64,000 nucleotides of DNA from Candidatus Azobacteroides sp. (GTDB taxonomy: Bacteria; Bacteroidota; Bacteroidia; Bacteroidales; Azobacteroidaceae), in the NCBI GenBank assembly GCA_009778655.1, contig WRFZ01000182.1, positions 47,680-111,679 on the forward strand, given 5' to 3'. Below the pieces are notes generated by a model. The model was given only the letters and a program-made list of their open reading frames with translations. It was not told the DNA's origin and made no database searches. This document shows positions 44,118 to 53,224 of this stretch, one piece after another; position 1 is the stretch's first letter, and each line of letters begins with the position of its first letter. A program made the position numbers and the translations under genes.

Positions 44118-45446
44118 ATGAAATACTTACAGAAAAAATTTATATCGGTCTGCTTCTTACTCTTTTTATGTTCGTCTTTTGCGTGGGCGCAAGATTCTGT
44201 TTTTCAAGAACAAGCGGAACCCGATACAGTTCAAATTTATATCCGGAGCGCTCAATACCGACAAGCTGTCGAATACATCAACCGATTGGAGCCGAGCAAA
44301 GACATGCTTTACCAAAAAGCGTTATGTTATAAAAACTTGAATGATTATCCGAGTGCAATTGACGTTTTAAATACTTTAGCGAGAGAATATCCGGATGATA
44401 TTCCGATTCAATTGCAATTGGCATTAGGCTACGAGGCGGTTTCTCAATATATGAAAAGCATTGATTGCTATGATTATTTGCTCCGGATTGATTCCGCCAA
44501 TACTTATTTTGAAGTGAGAAAAGCCGATTTATTTTATCGTTCCGAAAAATACGCTTTGGCTTTAGGCGCTTACGGTCGGATTGATTCGACCTACAATCCA
44601 AACTATATAACAAGGTGCATGGCGATGTGCTATGAAAAGTTGAATCAAACGGATTCGGCAAAAAGCTATTACGATAAAGCTTGGGAATCAGATGCACGAG
44701 ATGCTTATTCGGCAAACAGCTTAGTGAAAATTCAAATAAAAGAAGATGATTATATATCCGCCTATCAAAATTCCGAAAAATATATACAAATTGATTCCGC
44801 CAATGCAACCATGAATGCATTAAATGCCTTTATTTACTACAATATGAAGTATTACGACATAGCGATAGAGCGATTTGAAAAATGCCTGCAACAAGGAGAC
44901 AGTTCATTGCTTGTCAACCGAAGTCTCGGATTTTCTTACTATTTGACCGAAAAAGACTCGTTGGCGTATCCTTTTCTTCAACAAGCTTTTTTACAAGATA
45001 CAACGAATACCAATGTCCTGTATATTCTGGGAAAAACGGATTACAAACTCGGTTATTATTCGGAAGCTATCGAATGTTTTCTGAAAATAATCGAAAAATT
45101 AACCTCATCCGATGTTTTGCTTTGCAATATTAATAAAGAATTGGCGGTAACGTATGAAAAAAACGGCGCGTTTGATTATGCCTTAGAGGCTTACCATACC
45201 GCTCTCAATTACGCCCGAGATAATACGGAAAAAATGGAATTGTATTACTCCATGGCCGTTTTGTCGGAGAACGAACTCAAGAATTATACCCCGGCTGTTG
45301 CTTATTACAAAGAATATCGCCGTTGTCTCTTCAACTATCAAAGCTCATTGACAGATGAGCAAGAAATCAATGAAATCGAATCCAAATTAACGGCTTTGGA
45401 TGAACATATCGAGCAGCTGACAGTGAAACCGGATACGCCGGAATGA
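44118..45446 (+). CDS. Secreted TPR-repeat protein
   Basis: From the ATG at 44118 the product has 442 residues with a signal peptide (MKYLQKKFISVCFLLFLCSS, then FAWAQ). The frame opens at 44019, but the promoter at 44057-44088 rules out that start. About nine TPR units follow (for example YQKALCYKNLNDYPSAIDVL, YEKLNQTDSAKSYYDKAWES, YILGKTDYKLGYYSEAIECF, ALEAYHTALNYARDNTEKME). It is probably a periplasmic or outer-membrane scaffold. No functional clue comes from the neighbours (hdrA divergent, hicB downstream with its own promoter). Confidence 0.8.
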   Translation: MKYLQKKFISVCFLLFLCSSFAWAQDSVFQEQAEPDTVQIYIRSAQYRQAVEYINRLEPSKDMLYQKALCYKNLNDYPSAIDVLNTLAREYPDDIPIQLQLALGYEAVSQYMKSIDCYDYLLRIDSANTYFEVRKADLFYRSEKYALALGAYGRIDSTYNPNYITRCMAMCYEKLNQTDSAKSYYDKAWESDARDAYSANSLVKIQIKEDDYISAYQNSEKYIQIDSANATMNALNAFIYYNMKYYDIAIERFEKCLQQGDSSLLVNRSLGFSYYLTEKDSLAYPFLQQAFLQDTTNTNVLYILGKTDYKLGYYSEAIECFLKIIEKLTSSDVLLCNINKELAVTYEKNGAFDYALEAYHTALNYARDNTEKMELYYSMAVLSENELKNYTPAVAYYKEYRRCLFNYQSSLTDEQEINEIESKLTALDEHIEQLTVKPDTPE

Positions 45447-45481
45447 GGCGTAATTTGAAAGGCGCCTTTTGAAAATGAAAA

Positions 45482-45513
45482 TTTGTATCGTAACTAAAAA
45501 ACAGTTACATTTG
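45482..45513 (+). promoter_or_regulatory. Promoter of the hicB unit
   Basis: TTTG (45482-45485), 20-base spacer, TACATTTG (45506-45513). The first start codon downstream is at 45564, then hicB at 45624. Confidence 0.65.
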
Positions 45514-45563
45514 CATCTGATTTACATAAACCACACCCAAAAAACATTTTAAAGCCTTATCAA

Positions 45564-45614
45564 ATGAAAGATGTTTTAGATTTTTTAAAAAGAATTGAGG
45601 TGATAAAAAAATAA
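45564..45614 (+). CDS. 16-residue leader peptide or toxin remnant before hicB
   Basis: The small frame MKDVLDFLKRIEVIKK lies between a consensus promoter and hicB, nine bases before the hicB ATG. It occupies the place where a hicA toxin gene would normally be, but is far too short for HicA (about 60-80 residues). It may be the N-terminal stub of a lost toxin, a leader peptide, or chance. Confidence 0.3.
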   Translation: MKDVLDFLKRIEVIKK

Positions 45615-45623
45615 TAATAATAT

Positions 45624-45965
45624 ATGGATAATGTTTTAAAATACAAGGATCTTATTGCTACCGTAAAATACAGTGAAGAAGATGAAGCGTTTATTGGTAG
45701 AATAGAAGGCATAAACTCGATAGTTTCTTTTGAAGGTCAGAGCGTCGAAGAATTAAAATCTGCTTTTCATGAAGCAGCTGAAAGCTATTTGGATTTTTGC
45801 AATAGAAAAGGACTAAAACCGGGAAAATCCTATAACGGAGTGCTAAACATTCGCATACCGCCTGCAATTCACAGCAAAGTAGCCATGTATGCCGAAAATC
45901 ATGGAACAAGCATTAATGCTTTCATACGTGAATCAATCGAAAAAAGATTGGAATCTGCATATTGA
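45624..45965 (+). CDS. hicB: HicB-family antitoxin-like protein
   Basis: The 113-residue protein has the HicB RNase-H-like fold at 1-60 (LKYKDLIATVKYSEEDEAFI, GRIEGINSIVSFEGQSVEEL, KSAFHEAAESYLDFC) and a C-terminal ribbon-helix-helix (about 75-110, LNIRIPPAIHSKVAMYAENH, GTSINAFIRESIEKRLES) for operator binding. HicB normally neutralises the HicA mRNA interferase. No HicA is visible upstream or downstream, so this is an orphan or acts as a regulator. It ends 17 bases before the preferred tex start. Confidence 0.85.
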   Translation: MDNVLKYKDLIATVKYSEEDEAFIGRIEGINSIVSFEGQSVEELKSAFHEAAESYLDFCNRKGLKPGKSYNGVLNIRIPPAIHSKVAMYAENHGTSINAFIRESIEKRLESAY

Positions 45966-45982
45966 AAAACTGTTTTATAGCA

Positions 45983-48106
45983 ATGCAAACAATTTATGTT
46001 TCACTAATTTCCCGATCCCTTTCCATTTCGGAGAAATCCATTTCCAAAACGCTGGAGTTATTGGATGAAGGAGCGACTATTCCTTTCATCAGCCGTTACC
46101 GGAAAGAAGTAACCGGCGGATTGAACGAAATTCAAATCGAAGAAATCAAGCAACAATACTCCAAGTTGCAGGAATTGACGAGTCGAAAAGAAACGATTCT
46201 CCGCTCCATCGAAGAACAGGAAAAATTAACGCCCGAACTGAAAGCGCGTATCGAAAACACTTGGGACAGTACGGAATTGGAAGACATTTATCTCCCGTAT
46301 AAACCCAAAAAACAAACCCGATCCGAAATTGCACGGAAAAAAGGGTTGGAACCGTTGGCAAAAATTCTGATGGCGCAAAACGAACAAGATATATACGGTA
46401 AAGCCGAACGATTTATTAACAAGGAAGTAAACGATGCGGAAGAAGCTTTGCAAGGCGCTCGCGACATCATTGCCGAATGGGTCAATGAAAGTGAATCCGC
46501 ACGGAATACCCTTCGGAATATTTTTCATCGGGAAGCGATGATTACTGCCAAACTCGTAAAAGGAAAAGAAGAAGAAGGCGCAAAGTTTCGGGATTATTTC
46601 GATTTCAAAGAACCGTTGTCCCGTTGTTCTTCTCATCGGCTGTTGGCCATGCGGCGGGGTGAATCGGAAGGTATTCTGCGGGTAAGTATTACGCCGGAGG
46701 ACGAACATTGCATGGAAGCGCTTCTCCGACGATTTGTAAAGGGGAATACCCCTTCGTCCGAACAAGTGACAATAGCGGTGAAAGACGGTTACAAGCGTTT
46801 ATTAAAGCCGGCAATCGAAACAGAATTTGCCGCACTCTCCAAAGAAAGGGCCGATACGCAAGCGATTAAAGTTTTTGCCGAGAATTTACGACAGCTTCTT
46901 TTAGCGCCTCCTTTGGGTCAAAAACGCGTACTCGGAATTGATCCCGGATTTCGTACCGGTTGTAAAATCGTTTGCCTTGACGCGCAAGGAAATCTGCTTC
47001 ATAACGAAACCGTTTATCCGCATCCCCCTCAAAATGAAAAAGCCAAAGCAGGTATGAAAATCGTTTCTTTAGTAAGTACTTACGCCATTGAAGCCATTGC
47101 TATCGGAAACGGAACCGCGGGAAGGGAAACCGAACAATTCATTACCAATTTACGATACGACCGGAAATTACAGGTTTTTTCCGTCAGTGAAGACGGAGCT
47201 TCGGTTTATTCGGCTTCTCCCATCGCACGGGAAGAGTTTCCGGAGTACGATGTAACGGTTCGCGGCGCCGTCAGCATCGGGAGACGATTGTTGGACCCGT
47301 TGGCCGAATTGGTGAAAATAGATCCGAAATCCATCGGAGTGGGACAGTATCAACACGACGTAAATCCGTCCGAATTAAAAAAATCATTGGATCAAACGGT
47401 TGAAAATTGCGTCAATCGGGTGGGAGTAAATTTGAATACCGCGAGTAAACACTTGTTGACCTACGTTTCCGGTTTAGGCCCTTCGCTGGCGCAAAACATT
47501 GTGAATTATCGCGCGAAAAACGGGCCGTTCAAATCGCGAAAAGAATTATTAAAAGTCCCCCGATTGGGAGAAAAGGCTTTTGAGCAAGCTGCCGGATTCC
47601 TCCGTATTCCGGATGCAGAAAATCCTTTAGACAATTCGGCCGTACATCCGGAAAGTTATCCGGTGGTCGAAGCGATGGCAAAAGATTTGCATTGCAGCAT
47701 CCGCGATTTGATTCGGGAAAAAAGCATTCGAGATACCATTCAACCGGACAGATATTTGTCGGAAAAAACGGGAATGCCGACGCTTCTGGATATTATGCAG
47801 GAATTGGACAAACCCGGTCGCGACCCGCGAGCCGCCATTCAAGTATTTGAATTTGATCCGAACGTAAAAACCATTACGGATTTGCAGGAAGGACAAATCC
47901 TTCCGGGAATCATCAGTAACATTACCCGTTTCGGTTGTTTCGTTGATATAGGGATTAAAGAAAAAGGATTGATTCACATTTCCAATTTAGCCGATAAGTA
48001 TGTTTCCGATCCGACGGAAGTCGTTTCCATTCATCAACACGTACAAGTCAAGGTACTCGGTATTGATTTGGAAAGAAAACGTATTCAATTGAGTTTGAAA
48101 GTATAA
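45983..48106 (+). CDS. tex: Tex-family RNA-binding transcription accessory protein
   Basis: From the ATG at 45983 (MQTIYVSLISRSLSISEKSI) the product has 707 residues; an upstream TTG at 45962 would add seven. The Tex layout is complete: N-terminal helical region (LLDEGATIPFISRYRKEVTG), YqgF/RNase-H-like domain (KRVLGIDPGFRTGCKIVCLD), HhH motifs (LNTASKHLLTYVSGLGPSLA, KVPRLGEKAFEQAAGFLRIP), and a C-terminal S1 domain (ITRFGCFVDIGIKEKGLIHI). It binds nucleic acid and affects transcription; exact role unsettled. The terminator hairpin overlaps just beyond its stop. Confidence 0.93.
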   Translation: MQTIYVSLISRSLSISEKSISKTLELLDEGATIPFISRYRKEVTGGLNEIQIEEIKQQYSKLQELTSRKETILRSIEEQEKLTPELKARIENTWDSTELEDIYLPYKPKKQTRSEIARKKGLEPLAKILMAQNEQDIYGKAERFINKEVNDAEEALQGARDIIAEWVNESESARNTLRNIFHREAMITAKLVKGKEEEGAKFRDYFDFKEPLSRCSSHRLLAMRRGESEGILRVSITPEDEHCMEALLRRFVKGNTPSSEQVTIAVKDGYKRLLKPAIETEFAALSKERADTQAIKVFAENLRQLLLAPPLGQKRVLGIDPGFRTGCKIVCLDAQGNLLHNETVYPHPPQNEKAKAGMKIVSLVSTYAIEAIAIGNGTAGRETEQFITNLRYDRKLQVFSVSEDGASVYSASPIAREEFPEYDVTVRGAVSIGRRLLDPLAELVKIDPKSIGVGQYQHDVNPSELKKSLDQTVENCVNRVGVNLNTASKHLLTYVSGLGPSLAQNIVNYRAKNGPFKSRKELLKVPRLGEKAFEQAAGFLRIPDAENPLDNSAVHPESYPVVEAMAKDLHCSIRDLIREKSIRDTIQPDRYLSEKTGMPTLLDIMQELDKPGRDPRAAIQVFEFDPNVKTITDLQEGQILPGIISNITRFGCFVDIGIKEKGLIHISNLADKYVSDPTEVVSIHQHVQVKVLGIDLERKRIQLSLKV

Positions 48107-48135
48107 AAAAAGAGACGCGGCGGCGCCGCGTCTCT
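48104..48135 (-). terminator. Intrinsic terminator of the ompA-like gene
   Basis: A perfect 11-bp stem AGAGACGCGGC (48111-48121) with GCCGCGTCTCT (48125-48135) and a 3-base loop is followed on the minus strand by seven T (complement of 48104-48110). It can also stop tex transcripts as a hairpin without U-tract. Confidence 0.88.
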
Positions 48136-48163
48136 ACATGTTATTTTAATATCCCCGTTAGAA

Positions 48164-49267
48164 TCATTGCGTAAGAATTACCACACGATTCCGATCATTT
48201 TCTTTGAAAGGTTGTACGGTATCGCCCTTCCAATCCAATTTCATGCGATTGCTGTTGATATTGTATTTGGTAACCAATTCTTTAGCTACGGTTCTCGCAC
48301 GTTTTTCGGAAAGTTGCAAATTGTATTTGGGATTACCGGTTTGTACATCAGCATATCCTACAACGGTAATTTTAGCATTCGGATTTGCGTTCAAGAAATC
48401 GGCCGTCCTTTTGACACTCAGTTGTTGATCGGCGTCAATAACCGAACTGTTCACCCGGAAGAATACATTATCAACAAAAGGTGCGGGAGCAGGCGCAGGA
48501 GGCTCAACCTTCGGAGGTTCGGGCTTCGGCTGCGGTTGAGGTTGCGGTTCGGGTTTCGGCTGAGGTTTCGGCGGTTCGGGCTGCGGTTGAGGTTCTACAA
48601 CCGGAGGAGGAGGAACAATTTCTTTTTTAGCGGCTTTACCGAAATTATAGATAAGACCGACAGAAGCCGAAGCTATTCCATTAATTTTCTTTTCTTTATA
48701 ACCATCAAACTTCGGATCGTTCAAATTCACTTGCAAATTAATGAAAGCATCGAGACCACCTGCCAGTCTGAAAGTGTTCAACAATCCGCCGGCGCCCACA
48801 AAAGAGCCGGAATTATCCTTACCATCCGGGCGGTTTTCCGCATTAAATGCGTATCCGCCCCCGACTCCTACATAAGGAATCAAGTTATAAAACCGATCCG
48901 GAGAATACGAACGAAAACAATTGGTTAGGTTAAGCATAAAATCCAACCGACCTAAAACATAATTTTCATCTACCATAATTTCATTTTTTTGGAAGAAAGG
49001 ATGAATTGTACCTCCTTCAAAAAAAATACGTCCTCCCGCTATACTGCTGAACCACTTGCCCACAAACAAGTTTCCGGCCAAAGAAAGCTTACTCCACGTA
49101 TCGGAATGATGAGCGGCATCATTATTGAGATACACATTTCCTTGTACTCCCGCGCCAAGAAAAACGCTTCTATTTGAAAGCGATTCTTTATTTTCTTGAG
49201 CGGAGACAGATAAAATAGAAAAGAGGAATAAAAAGCTAAATACTAAAAATAAACTTACCTTTTTCAT
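48164..49267 (-). CDS. OmpA-family outer-membrane protein
   Basis: A 367-residue protein: signal peptide (MKKVSLFLVFSFLFLFSILS, then VSAQ), an N-terminal 8-stranded beta-barrel-like domain (about 30-210), a Pro/Glu/Gln/Lys-rich linker (about 215-265, many PQPQP and PKPEP units), and a C-terminal OmpA peptidoglycan-binding domain (about 270-367, DADQQLSVKRTADFLNANPN, ITVVGYADVQTGNPKYNLQL, SEKRARTVAKEL). It links outer membrane to cell wall. Its -7 box TACCTTTG (complement of 49352-49359) lies about 85 bases upstream. Confidence 0.92.
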   Translation of the reverse strand: MKKVSLFLVFSFLFLFSILSVSAQENKESLSNRSVFLGAGVQGNVYLNNDAAHHSDTWSKLSLAGNLFVGKWFSSIAGGRIFFEGGTIHPFFQKNEIMVDENYVLGRLDFMLNLTNCFRSYSPDRFYNLIPYVGVGGGYAFNAENRPDGKDNSGSFVGAGGLLNTFRLAGGLDAFINLQVNLNDPKFDGYKEKKINGIASASVGLIYNFGKAAKKEIVPPPPVVEPQPQPEPPKPQPKPEPQPQPQPKPEPPKVEPPAPAPAPFVDNVFFRVNSSVIDADQQLSVKRTADFLNANPNAKITVVGYADVQTGNPKYNLQLSEKRARTVAKELVTKYNINSNRMKLDWKGDTVQPFKENDRNRVVILTQ

Positions 49268-49351
49268 AAATACAACTAATAATGATAATTAAATAATTTT
49301 TTGGTTCTCCAATTTCACAACGTCAATTCAATTAGTTCAAATTTTATGCCG

Positions 49352-49359
49352 CAAAGGTA
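49352..49359 (-). promoter_or_regulatory. -7 promoter box of the ompA-like gene
   Basis: TACCTTTG on the minus strand; TTTG lies 18 bases further upstream. A divergent box TAATTTTG for the next gene is at 49444-49451. Confidence 0.55.
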
Positions 49360-49492
49360 ATGAAAGTTTTTATATTCCAAATTTTTCTGACATTTTTTTA
49401 TTAAATTTTCGATCTTTCCGGAAAATATTAAACAAATTATAACTAATTTTGCGCTTGTCATTTGAAGCGTTTGATTTTAATTCTTCATTCGT

Positions 49493-52156
49493 ATGAAAAA
49501 AATCACAATCGTATTATTAACATTAATCGGATACGTTACCGCATTATACGGACAAGATGAGACTGTAACAGACAGTGTCATAGCCAATATAACCAAACAG
49601 CTGTCGGTCTTTCCTCATGAAAAAATCTATTTGCATACCGATAAACCCTATTATATAACCGGAGAAAAAATATTTTTTCGGGCTTTCCTTGTGGATGCTT
49701 TTTCCAATGAAGCGGCTGTATTAAGTCGTTATATTTACGTCGAATTAATTAATCCTGCGGACTCGGTGGTACAGCGATTGAAGATACGACCGGATGAAAA
49801 CCATCTGTTTTACGGAGCGATTCCTCTGTCGGAAGAATTGTCGCAAGGCGCTTACAAAATACGGGCTTATACCCGATATATGTGCAATCAAGGCGAGCGT
49901 TCGTTTTTTTCCGAACAGGTTCGAATAAGCGATCCTCAAATTTTGGCGATACAAACCGAGAGCGACTTTCTATTCGACGAAGCCGGAAAAATAAATATAA
50001 GTCTGCGTTTTATTGATTCGAAAACCAAAGAAGTTATCCGGCCGCAATCCGTTATGCTGCGATTGAATCAAGACCGACCTTTTACAAGCAAACCGGACAA
50101 CGAAGGCCGGATCGGCGTTAAACTAACCGTCCCGGACAAAGCGCCGACACGAGCGCTGTATGTGGAAATGACCGAAGGTAATCGCGTTATGCGGCAATAT
50201 CTTCAAATTCCTTATTCCGAAGGAGATTTTGATGTTTCTTTTTATCCCGAAGGCGGATACTTGATTGCCGGAGAAGCGTCGAACGTGGCATTCAAAGCGG
50301 TCAATACCGCCGGAGAAGCGCTGAATATAACGGGAGAAGTCATAGATTCCAAAGGCAACATCGTTACTGAATTTAAAACGATTTATGACGGTATGGGGGA
50401 TTTTTTTATCAATCCTTGGCCGGACGAACATTATCAGGCGATTTGTCACTACGGCAATCGCACGCTGCGGGTTAATTTACCGGAAGCTCAAAAAAATACA
50501 TTTGCGCTAAAAACCGCCATTCGGGACAATAAAGTTTGGATCAGCGTCAATAAACAAGATTCGGTTTCTTATCCGGAGCTTTATTTATTAATCCATTCCC
50601 GCGGTTTAATTATTCATGCGAAAGCATGGGAGCCGACAAAAGAGTTTATTGTTTTCGACGCATCGGTTTTTCCTTCGGGAATCAATCACATTCTATTGTT
50701 AACAAAAGACTTTCGAATCATCAGCGAACGACTGATTTTCATTTTGAATGACGATAACGGAATTGCCGAATTTCATACCTCGAAAGATACTTATCAAAAA
50801 AGAGAACAAATCCGAGCCGAAGTCCGATTGAAAGACGGAAAGCGACAACCTTTGAAAGGAAACTTTTCGATTGCCGTAACCAACGACAGGGAAGTAATAA
50901 CCGACACAACAACAAGCATCTTATCCGAGATTTTATTGCGTTCGGAACTGAGAGGATCCATCGAAAATCCGGAATATTATTTCCGAAAAGGGAATAAAGA
51001 AGCCGAGACGGCTGCCGATTTGTTAATGAAAACGCACGGATGGACGCGATATGCCCTTTCGGAAGTGGTGCGTGGAGATATAAGTTATCCCGAAATTCCT
51101 TTTGAAACAAGTCAGAAATTTTCCGGAATCGTAAAAAGCGGTTTATTCTCGAAGCCCGCCAAAAACTTCAAGGTCTCATTGTTATCTTTAGGCGTCGGAT
51201 ATTATGACAGTACCGAAACCGATGAAAACGGATATTATACATTCGGTAATTTTGAATTTCCGGACAGCACAAGGTACGTTATTCAAGCGCTGAACAGCAA
51301 AGAGAAAGGCAAGCGGATGACGGAATTGTATGTAGATGAAGATACTTTTCCGGGAATAAGTCCTGTCTATGTTTCATTTCCGGAAGAAAAAAGTGATTCG
51401 GTATTCTTGGATTATGTGGCAAAAGCCGACCGGCAATATACGTATGAAAACGGAATGAGAATAATTCACTTGCCGGAGGTACAGGTAAAAGGAATCTACA
51501 AAAACAAAAGCAAATATAAGTATGAATCCCCATACTATCTCGAGCCGGATTATTCCTTTTCCGAAGAAGATATAGAGAAATCCGGCGGTACCGACATCCG
51601 GAGTTTGCTTTATCGTGTTCCGGGAGTAGTCGTGGCCGGAAACAGCATTAGTATAAGGGGCGCTTTAAGAGATCCGTTAGTGGTAATAGACGATATACCG
51701 TATATGCCGGCAGCGGGAGAATCGGCTATGGATATTCTCAACAATCTTAGTATCTATGACATCGGGCAAATAGACGTTCTCAAAAATATCAGTAATTTAG
51801 CCATGTTCGGTTCTCGTGGAGGAAACGGGGTCATTGTCATTTATACTAAAAAAAGAGGGAATAATATTCCGCTTCCGTCTTTTAACATCAAATCAATGAT
51901 ACCGCTCGGCTATCAGTTGCCGGTTGAATTTTATTCTCCTCAATATGATTCCCCGAAGAATGTCGAAAATTCAAAACCGGATTTACGGACTACCCTCTAT
52001 TGGAAACCGAATGTCTTAACCGACGAAGAGGGCAACGCAAAATTGGATTTTTATACGTCAGACGACCCGGCTACTTATTCCGTCATCATCGAAGGAGTCA
52101 GCGATGACGGCAAATTAATTCACTATAAAGGTAATTCTTTACTGACAGTAAGATGA
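49493..52156 (+). CDS. Macroglobulin-like (MG2) protein with TonB-receptor plug domain
   Basis: The 887-residue protein has a signal peptide (MKKITIVLLTLIGYVTALYG), an MG2-type segment (FPHEKIYLHTDKPYYITGEK, IFFRAFLVDAFSNEAAVLSR), several Ig-like/macroglobulin modules through about residue 630, and a TonB-dependent receptor plug-like domain at about 690-790 (GGTDIRSLLYRVPGVVVAGN, SISIRGALRDPLVVIDDIPY, IDVLKNISNLAMFGSRGGNG). It lacks the 22-strand beta-barrel, so it is not a transporter itself. Such proteins are common in Bacteroidota envelopes; function uncertain. Box TAATTTTG at 49444-49451 is its likely promoter. Confidence 0.78.
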   Translation: MKKITIVLLTLIGYVTALYGQDETVTDSVIANITKQLSVFPHEKIYLHTDKPYYITGEKIFFRAFLVDAFSNEAAVLSRYIYVELINPADSVVQRLKIRPDENHLFYGAIPLSEELSQGAYKIRAYTRYMCNQGERSFFSEQVRISDPQILAIQTESDFLFDEAGKINISLRFIDSKTKEVIRPQSVMLRLNQDRPFTSKPDNEGRIGVKLTVPDKAPTRALYVEMTEGNRVMRQYLQIPYSEGDFDVSFYPEGGYLIAGEASNVAFKAVNTAGEALNITGEVIDSKGNIVTEFKTIYDGMGDFFINPWPDEHYQAICHYGNRTLRVNLPEAQKNTFALKTAIRDNKVWISVNKQDSVSYPELYLLIHSRGLIIHAKAWEPTKEFIVFDASVFPSGINHILLLTKDFRIISERLIFILNDDNGIAEFHTSKDTYQKREQIRAEVRLKDGKRQPLKGNFSIAVTNDREVITDTTTSILSEILLRSELRGSIENPEYYFRKGNKEAETAADLLMKTHGWTRYALSEVVRGDISYPEIPFETSQKFSGIVKSGLFSKPAKNFKVSLLSLGVGYYDSTETDENGYYTFGNFEFPDSTRYVIQALNSKEKGKRMTELYVDEDTFPGISPVYVSFPEEKSDSVFLDYVAKADRQYTYENGMRIIHLPEVQVKGIYKNKSKYKYESPYYLEPDYSFSEEDIEKSGGTDIRSLLYRVPGVVVAGNSISIRGALRDPLVVIDDIPYMPAAGESAMDILNNLSIYDIGQIDVLKNISNLAMFGSRGGNGVIVIYTKKRGNNIPLPSFNIKSMIPLGYQLPVEFYSPQYDSPKNVENSKPDLRTTLYWKPNVLTDEEGNAKLDFYTSDDPATYSVIIEGVSDDGKLIHYKGNSLLTVR

Positions 52157-52293
52157 TAATTGTTGAGGTTACTGTTATCAAGCATATCTTTTTCCGGACG
52201 ATGGATTACAGACTGAAAAAGTCGGTTTAATTTATATTTTTTCTAAATAAACAAACATTTTAGCAAATTATTTTTAATTCAAGATAAAAGCTA

Positions 52294-52390
52294 TATCTTT
52301 GCATTGTGAATATTATACCAATCAGTGGTTGACATATGGGACTGGGGTGTCCCCGGTCGGAAAAGGGTTACATTGTGTAACTCTTTTTTT
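52294..52390 (+). ncRNA. Candidate small RNA gene (promoter, hairpin, terminator)
   Basis: Promoter box TATCTTTG (52294-52301) is followed by two hairpins: GACTGGGG-TGT-CCCCGGTC (52340-52358, one G-U pair) and GGGTTACA-TTG-TGTAACTC (52365-52383, one G-U), the second extended by AAAA/TTTT and ending in seven T (52384-52390). No gene lies between 52156 and the convergent gene stop at 52389, so the promoter would make an RNA of about 80 bases. The terminal hairpin also serves the minus-strand gene. Confidence 0.45.
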
Positions 52391-53120
52391 ATGGAAATAC
52401 TTTTAATCCGTGTTGTTTGCCGCTTTGAGCATAAATTTTTGATTCAAGAATATCAAATGCATAATTTACCGAATGGTTATCAAGAACATGCCTTGTTATT
52501 GGATACGCAGCCAAATCGGCAATTTGTAAACCGATAATATTTTCTTGTTTATTCTTAAACTCAAAACTTTTGAAATAAGTTTTTATTCTTGATGGCTTGA
52601 CAAAATAGGTTCCTCTATCCAATATTTCATTATAATAATTGAGTAATGCCATATCTTCTTTTTTCCCTCTCTTTTCGGCGTATGTATATAATTCAATTCC
52701 TCGTTTGTCTTGATTATCCAAAAAAAATACGGTTCTTTCAATGATATACGAAAGGGATAATCCGTAAACATCGCCCAAACGTCCGTATTTTCTTATGTAA
52801 GGTTCTTTAAGGATGCTGCACGAAACGATAGTATAATGATTATCCTTCATTATGGAATTAATATCCTCGTAAAAAGATTTCTTTGTATCTGAATCAAACA
52901 AGATTTCAAAGCCTTTCTCACACTTTCGGATGTCACGGGAATGAAGAATAACTTTTTTATCGTTCCAATATTTTTGTTTCATTTCAATAATTTTCCGACC
53001 CGTTGTTTCATAATCACTTTCGGACATAATAATACCGCATAAAGTGAAAACAGGAAACGAAGGATCAAAATTCGCTAAATTTTGATCGCCGCATTCATCC
53101 AAAAACAGATAGTATTTCAT
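52389..53120 (-). CDS. DUF3800 domain protein
   Basis: From the ATG at 53120 (MKYYLFLDECGDQNLANF) the product has 243 residues. DUF3800 marks are the N-terminal FLDECGD (acidic cluster D8, E9, D12), the HSRDIRK region, and the C-terminal NIIGLQIADLAAYPI with its conserved Gln-x-Ala-Asp. The fold is thought to be RNase-H-like with acidic catalytic residues; such genes are frequent in phages and mobile regions. The frame opens at 53174, but the later start fits the family. It stands alone between the small-RNA candidate and the lar operon. Function unknown. Confidence 0.75.
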   Translation of the reverse strand: MKYYLFLDECGDQNLANFDPSFPVFTLCGIIMSESDYETTGRKIIEMKQKYWNDKKVILHSRDIRKCEKGFEILFDSDTKKSFYEDINSIMKDNHYTIVSCSILKEPYIRKYGRLGDVYGLSLSYIIERTVFFLDNQDKRGIELYTYAEKRGKKEDMALLNYYNEILDRGTYFVKPSRIKTYFKSFEFKNKQENIIGLQIADLAAYPITRHVLDNHSVNYAFDILESKIYAQSGKQHGLKVFP

Positions 53121-53224
53121 TGTTTTATTCCTTTGATACTTAATTAACTGAATCAAACAAAGAGATAAAAGCAAAAATTTTAATCGCCTTTATTCTTTTA
53201 ACAGGGATTAGCGTAAACACCCTT

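Noticed and set aside
48484..48610. Repetitive GC-rich DNA within the ompA-like gene as a separate repeat element
   Set aside because: It encodes the Pro/Glu/Gln/Lys linker typical of this protein type and needs no other explanation.
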